A DNA stretch of 5,043 nt. Origin: Microcaldota archaeon (GTDB lineage Archaea; Aenigmatarchaeota; Aenigmatarchaeia; QMZP01; QMZT01). Positions 1 through 5,043 of this stretch are shown here, in pieces. Position numbers and translations under genes: made by a program. The notes under the pieces were generated by a model. The model worked only from the letters and a program-made list of their open reading frames with translations, made no database searches and had not been told where the DNA came from. Position 1 is the first letter of the stretch. Each line of letters begins with the position of its first letter. The stretch is taken from positions 1-5,043 of the forward strand of contig JAADIF010000015.1 of the NCBI GenBank assembly GCA_013151465.1, read 5' to 3'.

Positions 1-87
1 CCTACATCAAAAGGTGAATATGAAGGGATAGTGGTGCTCATAAATGATAACGCGATTAAAGATTATAGATTTAAGTTCAGCGCCTGA
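1..87 (+). CDS. C-terminal end of an unidentified protein (5' end outside window)
   Basis: Frame 1 is open from the left edge to a TGA at 85-87, giving 28 residues that end in DYRFKFSA. The other two plus frames hit stops within the first 30 bases or so. The residues alternate hydrophobic and polar (EYEGIVVLIND, then KDYRFKFS), which suggests closing beta-strands, as at the end of an Ig-like or other beta-sandwich domain. That is inference only and no family can be named. The gene converges with the minus-strand glycosyltransferase, whose stop lies at 63-65, so the two coding regions overlap by 25 bp. Confidence 0.6.
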   Translation, partial: PTSKGEYEGIVVLINDNAIKDYRFKFSA

Positions 88-1211
88 ATGACATTTCCAT
101 AAACGGTTCTTGTATCTGAAGCGCATTTCTTCCACGAATAATTTTCTTTACAGAATCTAAAACCATTTCTGCCAATCTCAATTGACAATTTCTCATCATC
201 CAGAAGTCTTATCAATACATCAGCCAACATTCCGGAATTCCCGGCATCTATCTTTATTAAATCCCTCCCGTCTTTCATTCCTTCAGCCGCTCCCGTACGA
301 TTTGTCGCTATTACAGGTATCATATGAGCCATCGCCTCCGTCATTGCTATACCGAACGGCTCCCATACAGAGGGCATTACAAAAATATCACTTGAGTTAT
401 AATAGGAATTTGCATCCTCCGGACTGACATATCCGGCGAATATTATTTTATCCTCAAGGCCCAAGCATGTGACAAATTTCTTAAGCTGTCCTTCGTTGTG
501 GCCGGAGCCAGCTATTACTATCGATACATTCTCATATCTCTTCAATATCTGTCTTGATGCATAGATAAGATATTCCACTCCCTTTTGCCTCGTCAATCTT
601 CCGAAATATAGTATTATCTTGTTCTTTCCGGTGGAATATTTTCTCTTGATAAATTCGCTGTCGGATTTCTTTACAACATCAAAACCATTCTTAACGACAA
701 TTATCTTTTTTTCATCGATTCCGTAATTTTTAATAATTTCATTTTTCATCAGAAAGCTTACTGTTATTATACCATCCGCATTCTTCAAGCCGAAATCCTC
801 TATAAAATCTATGTCATTCTTAATCCTTTTGTCCATACCGCGCCTCATATATTCTGTGGAATGCACAGCCAGAATAAATGGCACCTTTTTGTATTCTTTT
901 AAACGATGCGCAGCGATAACTCCAAACCAGTCATTTGCGTGTATTATATCAAAATTCTCATCCGAAAAAGATTCTATAATGTTTCTGTTATATCCAAGGA
1001 CAGTCTCCAACATGCTGCCCGTCTTCTTGCATTTTACCGGAACTACACATGCATTGCCTATATCAGGAATCGTATCAGGCATATTGAACTCGGGTATGGT
1101 AATATAGACATCATCTTTTTCTGAAAGCTCTGCTGAAAGCCGGCTGCAATATATATCAAGCCCGCCAGTCGTCTTAGGTGGAATCGACCATCCGATAATA
1201 AGTATTTTCAT
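63..1211 (-). CDS. GT-B glycosyltransferase, glycogen synthase-like (GT4/GT5 type)
   Basis: This 382-residue protein is predicted to move a sugar from a nucleotide-sugar donor to an acceptor in the cytoplasm. The N-terminal Rossmann half opens with MKILIIGWSIPP and the donor-loop glycines G16-G17. HANDWFG at 91-97 is typical of glycogen synthases. The C-terminal half carries FGRLTRQKG, with R205 and K210 spaced like the donor-phosphate-binding Arg/Lys of GlgA (SRLTSQKG). EPFGIAMTE supplies the E-x7-E pair (E284, E292) of retaining GT4 enzymes. The length suits compact archaeal glycogen synthase-like proteins. A TTG two codons upstream is in frame, but the ATG at 1211 is preferred because a TATA element lies about 25 nt upstream, implying a leaderless mRNA. 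The donor and acceptor cannot be fixed: glycogen synthesis or glycosylation of a lipid, protein or compatible solute are all possible. Confidence 0.9.
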   Translation of the reverse strand: MKILIIGWSIPPKTTGGLDIYCSRLSAELSEKDDVYITIPEFNMPDTIPDIGNACVVPVKCKKTGSMLETVLGYNRNIIESFSDENFDIIHANDWFGVIAAHRLKEYKKVPFILAVHSTEYMRRGMDKRIKNDIDFIEDFGLKNADGIITVSFLMKNEIIKNYGIDEKKIIVVKNGFDVVKKSDSEFIKRKYSTGKNKIILYFGRLTRQKGVEYLIYASRQILKRYENVSIVIAGSGHNEGQLKKFVTCLGLEDKIIFAGYVSPEDANSYYNSSDIFVMPSVWEPFGIAMTEAMAHMIPVIATNRTGAAEGMKDGRDLIKIDAGNSGMLADVLIRLLDDEKLSIEIGRNGFRFCKENYSWKKCASDTRTVYGNVIQALNLNL

Positions 1212-1232
1212 AATCAAAACTTATGAAATAAT

Positions 1233-1240
1233 CTTATATT
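1233..1240 (-). promoter_or_regulatory. TATA box for the glycosyltransferase gene (leaderless)
   Basis: On the minus strand this reads AATATAAG, preceded by TCCT. Its centre is about 25 nt upstream of the ATG at 1211, the usual archaeal TATA-to-start distance, so transcription should begin at or next to the start codon. No Shine-Dalgarno sequence is present. The element lies only 20 nt past the tRNA 3' end. Confidence 0.55.
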
Positions 1241-1259
1241 AGGATTACTATAAAGAGGA

Positions 1260-1344
1260 AGCCCCGGGCGAGAAATCCATCATTCTTGAACTCGCGACCT
1301 CAGCGTTACCAACGCTGCGCTCTACCAAGCTGAGCTACCGAGGC
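1260..1344 (-). tRNA. tRNA-Thr (anticodon GGU) with an 11-nt T-loop intron
   Basis: The minus strand folds as a full cloverleaf. The acceptor stem is GCCTCGG/CCGGGGC with one G-U pair. The D-stem is GCTC/GAGC with a GG-containing loop. The anticodon stem is CAGCG/CGCTG and its loop TTGGTAA gives anticodon GGU, which reads ACC and ACU. The variable loop is AGGTC and the T-stem GCGAG/CTCGC. The discriminator is U73, the base archaeal threonyl-tRNA synthetases favour. CCA is not encoded (TCC follows). All stems are perfect apart from the G-U pair, but the T-loop has 18 nt instead of 7. Removing 11 nt gives TTCAAGT, a normal T-loop keeping T54, T55, C56 and A58. The mature tRNA would be 74 nt before CCA addition. 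A TATA box at 1367-1376 drives it. Confidence 0.93.
1274..1284 (-). other. Predicted 11-nt tRNA intron between positions 59 and 60 of the T-loop
   Basis: The proposed intron is AATGATGGATT on the minus strand. TTCA just after the 5' T-stem pairs with TGGA inside the intron (U-A, U-G, C-G, A-U), giving the 4-bp central helix. The outer helix is the T-stem itself. Three U residues form the bulge between TGGA and CTCGC, and the other side is a 7-nt loop beginning AGA. Cutting both three-base elements between their second and third nucleotides, as archaeal tRNA endonuclease does, removes exactly these 11 nt and leaves a 7-nt T-loop. This is a relaxed bulge-helix-loop rather than a strict bulge-helix-bulge, a type usually processed by heteromeric or broad-specificity endonucleases. 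The boundaries are inferred from the fold. Confidence 0.8.
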
Positions 1345-1366
1345 GTTATGAGCAATATTATAATTC

Positions 1367-1376
1367 TATTTTTAAA
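1367..1376 (-). promoter_or_regulatory. TATA box for tRNA-Thr
   Basis: On the minus strand this is TTTAAAAATA, close to the archaeal consensus TTTAWAWA. It spans 23 to 32 nt upstream of the tRNA 5' end, so the transcript should start at or just before the first tRNA base. It abuts the stop codon of the UPF0248 gene (1377-1379), so the tRNA can be transcribed independently of that operon. Confidence 0.6.
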
Positions 1377-1634
1377 TTATTTTACGGGGCGTTTCCAGAC
1401 AATTCTTCCCCGCTGAACAATCTCTCTTATCCTATGAAATGGAATCTCGCACTCCTTCCCGTCGAATCCGATAATAAAAAATGAGAATTTATTTCCTTTC
1501 TCAAATCCCATATCGGTGAATTTTCTGTATATTATCCTATTCTCGACTCTGTCATATATTCCAATCTCAAATTCGCTCGGATTAAGATTTTTGTCCCATT
1601 TTATTCTTGAGAGGAATTTTGATGCGTCGATCAT
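1377..1634 (-). CDS. UPF0248 / DUF504 (MJ1316-domain) family protein
   Basis: This 85-residue protein matches the small family called UPF0248 or DUF504 (the MJ1316 domain). The pattern is an N-terminal LSRIKWD, then NPSEFEIGIYDR at about 18-29, and a C-terminal IPFHRIREIVQRGRIVW with a basic KRPVK tail. The length is usual for stand-alone members. Function is not experimentally settled. From family knowledge, the same domain is found fused to RNA ligase, 2H-phosphoesterase-like and nucleotidyltransferase modules, and has been predicted to recognise RNA ends such as 2',3'-cyclic phosphates. The ATG at 1634 lies 4 nt after the TGA of the AstE/AspA-like gene, so the two are probably co-transcribed and translation may be coupled; no clear Shine-Dalgarno is visible. 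The intron-containing tRNA-Thr follows 32 nt downstream. Confidence 0.88.
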   Translation of the reverse strand: MIDASKFLSRIKWDKNLNPSEFEIGIYDRVENRIIYRKFTDMGFEKGNKFSFFIIGFDGKECEIPFHRIREIVQRGRIVWKRPVK

Positions 1635-1638
1635 AGAA

Positions 1639-2727
1639 TCAATCGGTGTTATTAGAACGTATAGCCTTTATATGTGTATTTTTTCTGGAGTCGTTCTTTG
1701 TAAAATCCCATATGCTAGGATAATTCTTGATAATATCAAAATGTTTCTGGCGTTTTGTTCCGTGGATAACACAATCCTGGCTCTGAAGAATAGATGCTAT
1801 CGCATCACCTTTGTTTATCTTATCCCTCATCCTCAAAGAGAAAACAAAGCCGCAATGCTTGGATATTATCTTTTTATGCTTACGTGTTATCGGATCGTAG
1901 ATGACTGCTATCACATCACCTTTGTGGACTACGTCACCTATCCTGACTTTCTTATAAAGCAGGCCTTCCCTCCTTGATTTGTATGTGAATCTATCGAGAT
2001 CTTTTATCAAGTATTGCTCACGCGGAAGCTTTATCTTACCTTTCAGAAAGCCATTGTATATCAATATATTCTTGATTCCTTCAAAGGCGCTTTCTATATA
2101 CTCGTCCCAGATTACAAGACCTCCGCCTATTTCTATGGTAAGTACCGGAATGGCGAATCTCTTGAAAGATTCTATTGCCATCATCCCCTTATGACCATCT
2201 CTTACTAATATGACCTTTGTTCCAAAAAGACGGCCCATTGTGAGGGTTTGCGTGTCATTGTCAGTTTCGTCAAAATGTATTCTTGAATGAGGCAGTAAGA
2301 CCTCTCTTTCACCAAAGTCGTGGCAGTCGATTCCGAAATCACATTTGCTTATCACATCCTTCATAAGCTTTTTTGCAATCTGATAAGAAATGCTTGCTCC
2401 CCTCTTTCCGAAACATCTGTTAAGGTCCCTGTTATCCTCGATGACATTTCTTTGTTGTTTGTGATAACCCGTAATATTGAGAAGTGGAAGAAATATTATA
2501 GTTCCGGAAACACTCTTCGGGTCTATTTTTGCCATGCACATATGAATTAGTTTCATTCCGTTGAGTTCATCTCCGTGAATGCCTCCGCTTATAAAACACG
2601 TTTTCCCCTTTTTCCTGCCTTTTATGACTGCTACAGGTATTTTGTGGCCTTTCCCTATAGGTATTGTGCCATATCTTATTGTTCCCTTTGCAGGCTTACA
2701 CGTGCCTATCCTCTTGATTTCTGACAA
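1639..2727 (-). CDS. Succinylglutamate desuccinylase/aspartoacylase (AstE/AspA) family protein
   Basis: This 362-residue protein is predicted to be a zinc-dependent enzyme related to M14 carboxypeptidases that hydrolyses an N-acyl amino acid or similar amide. Zinc ligands are visible as H51 and E54 in GGIHGDELNG and H136 in DCHDFG. R100 and N103 in NRDLNR match the substrate-binding site, and E199 in LTIEIGGG is the likely catalytic glutamate. Residues about 253-315 (LLYKKVRIGDVVHKGDVIAVI onward) look like the C-terminal barrel-sandwich domain typical of archaeal members. A basic tail of about 45 residues (318-362) follows and is not part of the usual core. The start must be the TTG at 2727: a TAA immediately precedes it in frame, and no ATG or GTG occurs before the zinc-binding motif. 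A partial Shine-Dalgarno, GTGAT, sits 3 nt upstream. The substrate is unknown. Confidence 0.88.
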   Translation of the reverse strand: MSEIKRIGTCKPAKGTIRYGTIPIGKGHKIPVAVIKGRKKGKTCFISGGIHGDELNGMKLIHMCMAKIDPKSVSGTIIFLPLLNITGYHKQQRNVIEDNRDLNRCFGKRGASISYQIAKKLMKDVISKCDFGIDCHDFGEREVLLPHSRIHFDETDNDTQTLTMGRLFGTKVILVRDGHKGMMAIESFKRFAIPVLTIEIGGGLVIWDEYIESAFEGIKNILIYNGFLKGKIKLPREQYLIKDLDRFTYKSRREGLLYKKVRIGDVVHKGDVIAVIYDPITRKHKKIISKHCGFVFSLRMRDKINKGDAIASILQSQDCVIHGTKRQKHFDIIKNYPSIWDFTKNDSRKNTHIKAIRSNNTD

Positions 2728-2772
2728 TTAATCACTCTGTTATGCATCTTGGCTTCTTAATATTATTATATT
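2728..2772 (-). promoter_or_regulatory. Promoter and short leader of the AstE/AspA-UPF0248 operon
   Basis: The minus strand of 2756-2772 reads AATATAATAATATTAAG, an AT-rich TATA element. Initiation about 26 nt downstream would fall near 2740, giving a leader of roughly 13 nt that contains GTGAT, complementary to the ATCAC of archaeal 16S 3' ends, 3 nt before the TTG start. It forms one side of a divergent 129-bp intergenic region. No operator-like repeat stands out. Confidence 0.4.
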
Positions 2773-2815
2773 CGCGCTCGTATTAATTGCTTAGCAAAGC
2801 CTACAATCACATAAA

Positions 2816-2856
2816 GCTTAAATGAAGGATTCGCGAATACTAGATTAGGTGTGCGG
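2816..2856 (+). promoter_or_regulatory. Promoter and ribosome binding site of the membrane protein gene
   Basis: GCTTAAAT at 2816-2823 is a modest TATA candidate that would place initiation near 2846. AGGTG at 2847-2851 is a Shine-Dalgarno match 5 nt upstream of the ATG at 2857. That spacing favours the ATG over the in-frame GTG at 2851, which overlaps the Shine-Dalgarno itself. Confidence 0.45.
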
Positions 2857-3456
2857 ATGCATAAAAGAATAGACAGATATATCAGGGAATCGGAATACTT
2901 TATACATGAAACAAAAAAGTCCGTAGTCAGCAGGTTCTTGATTGTCGCAGCGATTGTTGTTTTATATTTCTCGTTTGTTTCCATCAAATATGGCACGGAA
3001 GACGGCCTTCTTATAACATTTCTTTCATGGTCGTTCTTCGTCTTCTGTACACCTGTCGCCGATGCAGGGTTTCTTCTCGACTTTCCCGTCAGAATGATAA
3101 CTAAAGTCAGAATGATATATTCAGAGATAATGGTATGGACTGTGGCATTCGGGCTGAATGCATACGCCCTTACGTTCAATCCCTCTATATATAGAAAGAC
3201 TCTCGTATTGGATTTATTCAGGACAATCCTTCTGAACCCTTTCCCATTCTGGGGGATAATAATCATATCTGCTGTCGGAACGTTCATCTCCATTTATTTT
3301 GGTGATGAACTCATAGATGTTGCAAAACACAAAGAACGAAAAAAATATTTAAAGCACAGAGGAAGGCACAGGATTGTCATAATGCTGTTTATATGTGCTG
3401 TGACATTATTCCTCTATCACTATCTGCTCACACAGCTTGGCATAGAGATTTTCTAA
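2857..3456 (+). CDS. Integral membrane protein of unknown function, about five helices
   Basis: This 199-residue protein belongs to no family I can name with confidence. A charged N-terminus (MHKRIDRYIRESE) precedes hydrophobic segments at about 27-43, 50-66, 87-107, 124-148 and 173-192. A strongly basic stretch at about 157-172 (KHKERKKYLKHRGRHR) lies between helices 4 and 5. Under the positive-inside rule this puts the N-terminus and that loop in the cytoplasm and the C-terminus outside. Acidic residues in or near the hydrophobic regions stand out: D69 and D75 in TPVADAGFLLDFP after helix 2, E90 at the start of helix 3, and D150-E151 after helix 4. They could be functional, which is inference. 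There is no cleavable signal peptide. It has its own promoter and is 58 bp upstream of the class II aldolase gene. Confidence 0.85.
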   Translation: MHKRIDRYIRESEYFIHETKKSVVSRFLIVAAIVVLYFSFVSIKYGTEDGLLITFLSWSFFVFCTPVADAGFLLDFPVRMITKVRMIYSEIMVWTVAFGLNAYALTFNPSIYRKTLVLDLFRTILLNPFPFWGIIIISAVGTFISIYFGDELIDVAKHKERKKYLKHRGRHRIVIMLFICAVTLFLYHYLLTQLGIEIF

Positions 3457-3483
3457 TCCGTGATTTCTATATCGTATAGCCGC

Positions 3484-3494
3484 GTTTTTTAATT
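3484..3494 (+). promoter_or_regulatory. TATA box of the class II aldolase gene, with a T-run behind the membrane gene
   Basis: GTTTTTTAATT is centred about 25 nt upstream of the ATG at 3515, fitting leaderless transcription; no Shine-Dalgarno is visible. The same T6 run lies about 28 nt after the stop of the membrane protein gene and could serve as its archaeal-type oligo-T terminator. A 5-bp hairpin CTATA-TCG-TATAG just upstream (3468-3480) is too weak to call. Confidence 0.45.
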
Positions 3495-3514
3495 CCAGAC
3501 AACAATAAACAACC

Positions 3515-4123
3515 ATGACAAACGATGGCTACATAAAATTCAATATAAAATGGATAAAGGCGAAACCTCTTCCTGAAAGCGTGATAAGAGAGCTAAACAA
3601 ATGGCGCCGGAAGTTATTTGATGCAGGCCTTATCGGGATGTATGAGAGCGGCATAGGATTCGGGAACATCAGCATGCGCATTCCGGGGACAAATGAATTT
3701 ATCATATCGGGCTCGGCAACTGGCGGCATAGAAAACCTGACAGCAGAACATTACGCCAGAGTTACTGAAGTCGATCATGAAAAGAACAGCCTCGTATGTG
3801 TAGGTCCCATAAAGGCCTCATCGGAATCGATGACGCATGCGGCTGTTTATGATTCCGACCATTCCGTCAATGCGGTGATACATGTGCATAATCTCAGAAT
3901 GTGGAAAATGCTTCTTGACAGGGTTCCGACAACATCAAAAGAGGCGACATACGGAACACCTGAGATGGCCGAAGAGGTAATGAGGCTTTTCAAAGAGAGC
4001 GATGTAAAAGAGAAAAAGATATTTGTCATGGGCGGGCATGAAGAAGGGCTGATGACATTCGGAAAGGACCTCGATGAGGCTGGAAGCGTCATGCTGCGGT
4101 ATTGGGAAGAATTTGGTAAGTAA
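3515..4123 (+). CDS. Class II aldolase/adducin family protein (FucA-like)
   Basis: This 202-residue protein matches the zinc-dependent class II aldolase/adducin fold, whose members cleave or dehydrate phosphorylated ketoses such as L-fuculose 1-phosphate. The active-site set appears complete. FGNISMR at 49-55 and SG at 65-66 fit the phosphate loop. SSE at 102-104 supplies two phosphate-binding serines and the catalytic glutamate E104. VIHVHN gives zinc ligands H123 and H125, and GGHEEG provides the third, H175. This mirrors the E73, H92, H94 and H155 arrangement of E. coli FucA. Its length is close to that of bacterial and archaeal fuculose-phosphate aldolases. Substrate cannot be read from sequence: fuculose-, rhamnulose- or ribulose-phosphate aldolase, or methylthioribulose-phosphate dehydratase, are all possible. 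Transcription is probably leaderless from its own TATA box. Confidence 0.88.
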   Translation: MTNDGYIKFNIKWIKAKPLPESVIRELNKWRRKLFDAGLIGMYESGIGFGNISMRIPGTNEFIISGSATGGIENLTAEHYARVTEVDHEKNSLVCVGPIKASSESMTHAAVYDSDHSVNAVIHVHNLRMWKMLLDRVPTTSKEATYGTPEMAEEVMRLFKESDVKEKKIFVMGGHEEGLMTFGKDLDEAGSVMLRYWEEFGK

Positions 4124-4149
4124 ACGGCTTTCCTTATTTTGGGATAGAT

Positions 4150-4201
4150 TTTTAAATATATATAACTATCTATAAGTGGTATAATATGATTATTGATTGC
4201 T
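4150..4201 (+). promoter_or_regulatory. TATA box and short leader of the phosphatase gene
   Basis: TTTTAAATATATATAA at 4150-4165 is the strongest TATA element in the window. It is bracketed by short inverted copies, GATAG at 4143-4147 and CTATC at 4166-4170, which could be an operator or just chance in AT-rich DNA. Initiation would fall near 4181-4186. An out-of-frame ATG at 4186 opens a 10-codon reading frame ending at 4218, overlapping the real start at 4202. Confidence 0.5.
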
Positions 4202-5043
4202 ATGGGAAAACGTTTTGATTTTCAGGATTCTAAGGATTCTTTGAAAATATTTTTGGAAGCAATAGAAGTGCTTGCTCCTCCCGATAATGACTCTCGTATA
4301 GTTAGAGATGAAAAAGGTGACGTAACGTTTGCTTTTGAGAAAGAAGGTCATAAAAAACTTGCAGAAGCTCTGGAAAAAAGAGGAGTCCATGCACTCGTCA
4401 TTTCGGAGAATGGTCAAACAGAAAATTCAAAAGGTGGTGAATATGATTGCATAACCTTCTTGGATCCCCTCGAGGGCTCCACAAATTATAAATCCGGGAC
4501 GCTGCCTTTTGGTACAAATTTAGTAGCATTTCCTTACAAAGAGATTGTGGAGGTCAGTGACTGGAGAAATTCAATCGTTGTTGACTGGAGAAATTCTCTT
4601 TATTATGTAGCACATAGGGACGATGATAAGAAAGATACAGCTTATGTTATTGACAACGGCGTAAAAAGGCCACCGAGAAGAAACGGAAAAATAATAGAGA
4701 TACCTATCGGATACACAGATGATGATAATACCATAGCAATGTTGATGCGTTTATATAATGTTCTAAAAGATGAATTAGATACCAACCAGTATAGGTCAAT
4801 AGATGTAACAGGTCCAGAAATTGCCTCTATTATATATATGGTATATATCGAGGGGAGAGATCTTGATAAATTGGGACCTCCGTGGGATATAATACCTGCG
4901 GCTGTCATAGTCAATGCGGCCGGAGGATATGCAACGCATATAGATGGAAAACCGTTCGATGATGATGTTGTATGGAATCCTAAGAAATTTAAAAATGGAT
5001 ACAATCCACACGTTGCAAATGATATTCTTGCTGCAATGGATAA
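4202..5043 (+). CDS. Inositol monophosphatase superfamily protein (3' end outside window)
   Basis: The frame is open from the ATG at 4202 to the right edge, giving 280 residues. It resembles the Li-sensitive, Mg-dependent phosphatases (inositol monophosphatase, archaeal fructose-1,6-bisphosphatase). Motifs in order: SENG with E69 (the usual GEE glutamate region), DPLEGSTNY at 88-96 (family DPIDGTxN), LYYVAHRD near 133-140, and PWDIIPAAVIVNAAGG at 227-242, where D229 is the third-metal and substrate aspartate. The second aspartate of the DPxD motif is replaced by E91. DWRNS occurs twice (120-124 and 128-132), a probable 8-codon duplication. ATG 4202 is preferred over an in-frame TTG at 4193; a TGA at 4187-4189 closes the frame upstream. 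With core motifs already complete, only a few residues are probably missing. The substrate (inositol phosphate, fructose bisphosphate or another sugar phosphate) is open. Confidence 0.85.
   Translation, partial: MGKRFDFQDSKDSLKIFLEAIEVLAPPDNDSRIVRDEKGDVTFAFEKEGHKKLAEALEKRGVHALVISENGQTENSKGGEYDCITFLDPLEGSTNYKSGTLPFGTNLVAFPYKEIVEVSDWRNSIVVDWRNSLYYVAHRDDDKKDTAYVIDNGVKRPPRRNGKIIEIPIGYTDDDNTIAMLMRLYNVLKDELDTNQYRSIDVTGPEIASIIYMVYIEGRDLDKLGPPWDIIPAAVIVNAAGGYATHIDGKPFDDDVVWNPKKFKNGYNPHVANDILAAMD
4559..4596 (+). repeat. 14-bp direct repeat, period 24 bp, inside the phosphatase gene
   Basis: GACTGGAGAAATTC occurs exactly at 4559-4572 and 4583-4596, 24 bp apart, which is 8 codons in frame. The encoded octets are DWRNSIVV and DWRNSLYY. 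Identity stops after 14 bp. The second copy sits where the family normally has a VYDPxRDELYYA-like strand, so the first looks like the added copy. Confidence 0.8.

Noticed and set aside
811..1124. Two plus-strand open frames of 98 and 72 codons
   Set aside because: Both are shadows of the glycosyltransferase gene on the other strand.
1260..1344. tRNA-Thr as a decayed pseudogene because of its oversized T-loop
   Set aside because: Every stem pairs (one G-U only), the discriminator and TATA box are intact, and the extra 11 nt form a proper splice-site fold.
1516..1977. 153-codon plus-strand open frame
   Set aside because: It lies antisense to the UPF0248 and AstE/AspA-like genes, both of which have clear family motifs; its translation shows no recognisable domain.
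2766..3293. 175-codon minus-strand open frame
   Set aside because: It is antisense to the membrane protein gene, which has a plausible promoter, Shine-Dalgarno and helix pattern. The minus-strand translation has no coherent features.
3468..3480. CTATA-TCG-TATAG hairpin as a terminator
   Set aside because: Only five AU-rich pairs with a three-base loop; too weak, and archaeal termination mainly needs the T-run that follows.
4143..4173. Inverted GATAG/CTATC arms around the TATA box as an operator
   Set aside because: Five-base arms in AT-rich DNA are expected by chance; kept only as a remark under the promoter.
4642..5004. 120-codon minus-strand open frame
   Set aside because: It is antisense to the phosphatase gene, whose WD and AAGG motifs fall in this stretch.

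Overview
The window looks archaeal. Short AT-rich TATA elements sit about 25-30 nt upstream of start codons with almost no 5' leader. A tRNA gene lacks an encoded CCA end and appears to carry a tiny intron in its T-loop. One gene belongs to a small protein family (UPF0248/DUF504) known mainly from archaea. Gene spacing is tight and base composition is AT-rich. A small-genome lineage such as DPANN or a relative is plausible, but the sequence alone does not settle it.

Layout. Positions 1-87 hold the last 28 codons of a plus-strand gene. It converges on, and overlaps by 25 bp, a minus-strand block. Read in its own direction (right to left), that block contains: an AstE/AspA-type zinc deacylase-like protein with a TTG start (2727-1639); a UPF0248/DUF504 protein 4 nt downstream, probably co-transcribed (1634-1377); a tRNA-Thr(GGU) with its own TATA box (1344-1260); and a GT-B glycosyltransferase resembling glycogen synthase, with its own leaderless promoter (1211-63). 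A divergent promoter region (2728-2856) separates this block from a plus-strand set: a five-helix membrane protein of unknown function (2857-3456), a class II aldolase/adducin-family enzyme (3515-4123), and an inositol-monophosphatase-superfamily phosphatase that runs off the right edge (4202-5043).

How the genes may work together. The glycosyltransferase, class II aldolase and sugar-phosphatase-type protein suggest a loose carbohydrate theme. Each has its own promoter, however, so no single pathway can be claimed. The desuccinylase-like/UPF0248 pair is the only convincing operon. The most notable signal is the tRNA-Thr. Removing 11 nt from its T-loop restores a standard 7-nt loop, and the 11 nt plus flanking bases fold into a relaxed bulge-helix-loop splice motif. 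The phosphatase has two further oddities: a Glu in place of the second Asp of its metal-binding motif, and a probable in-frame tandem duplication of 8 codons. No mobile elements, CRISPR arrays or origins were seen.
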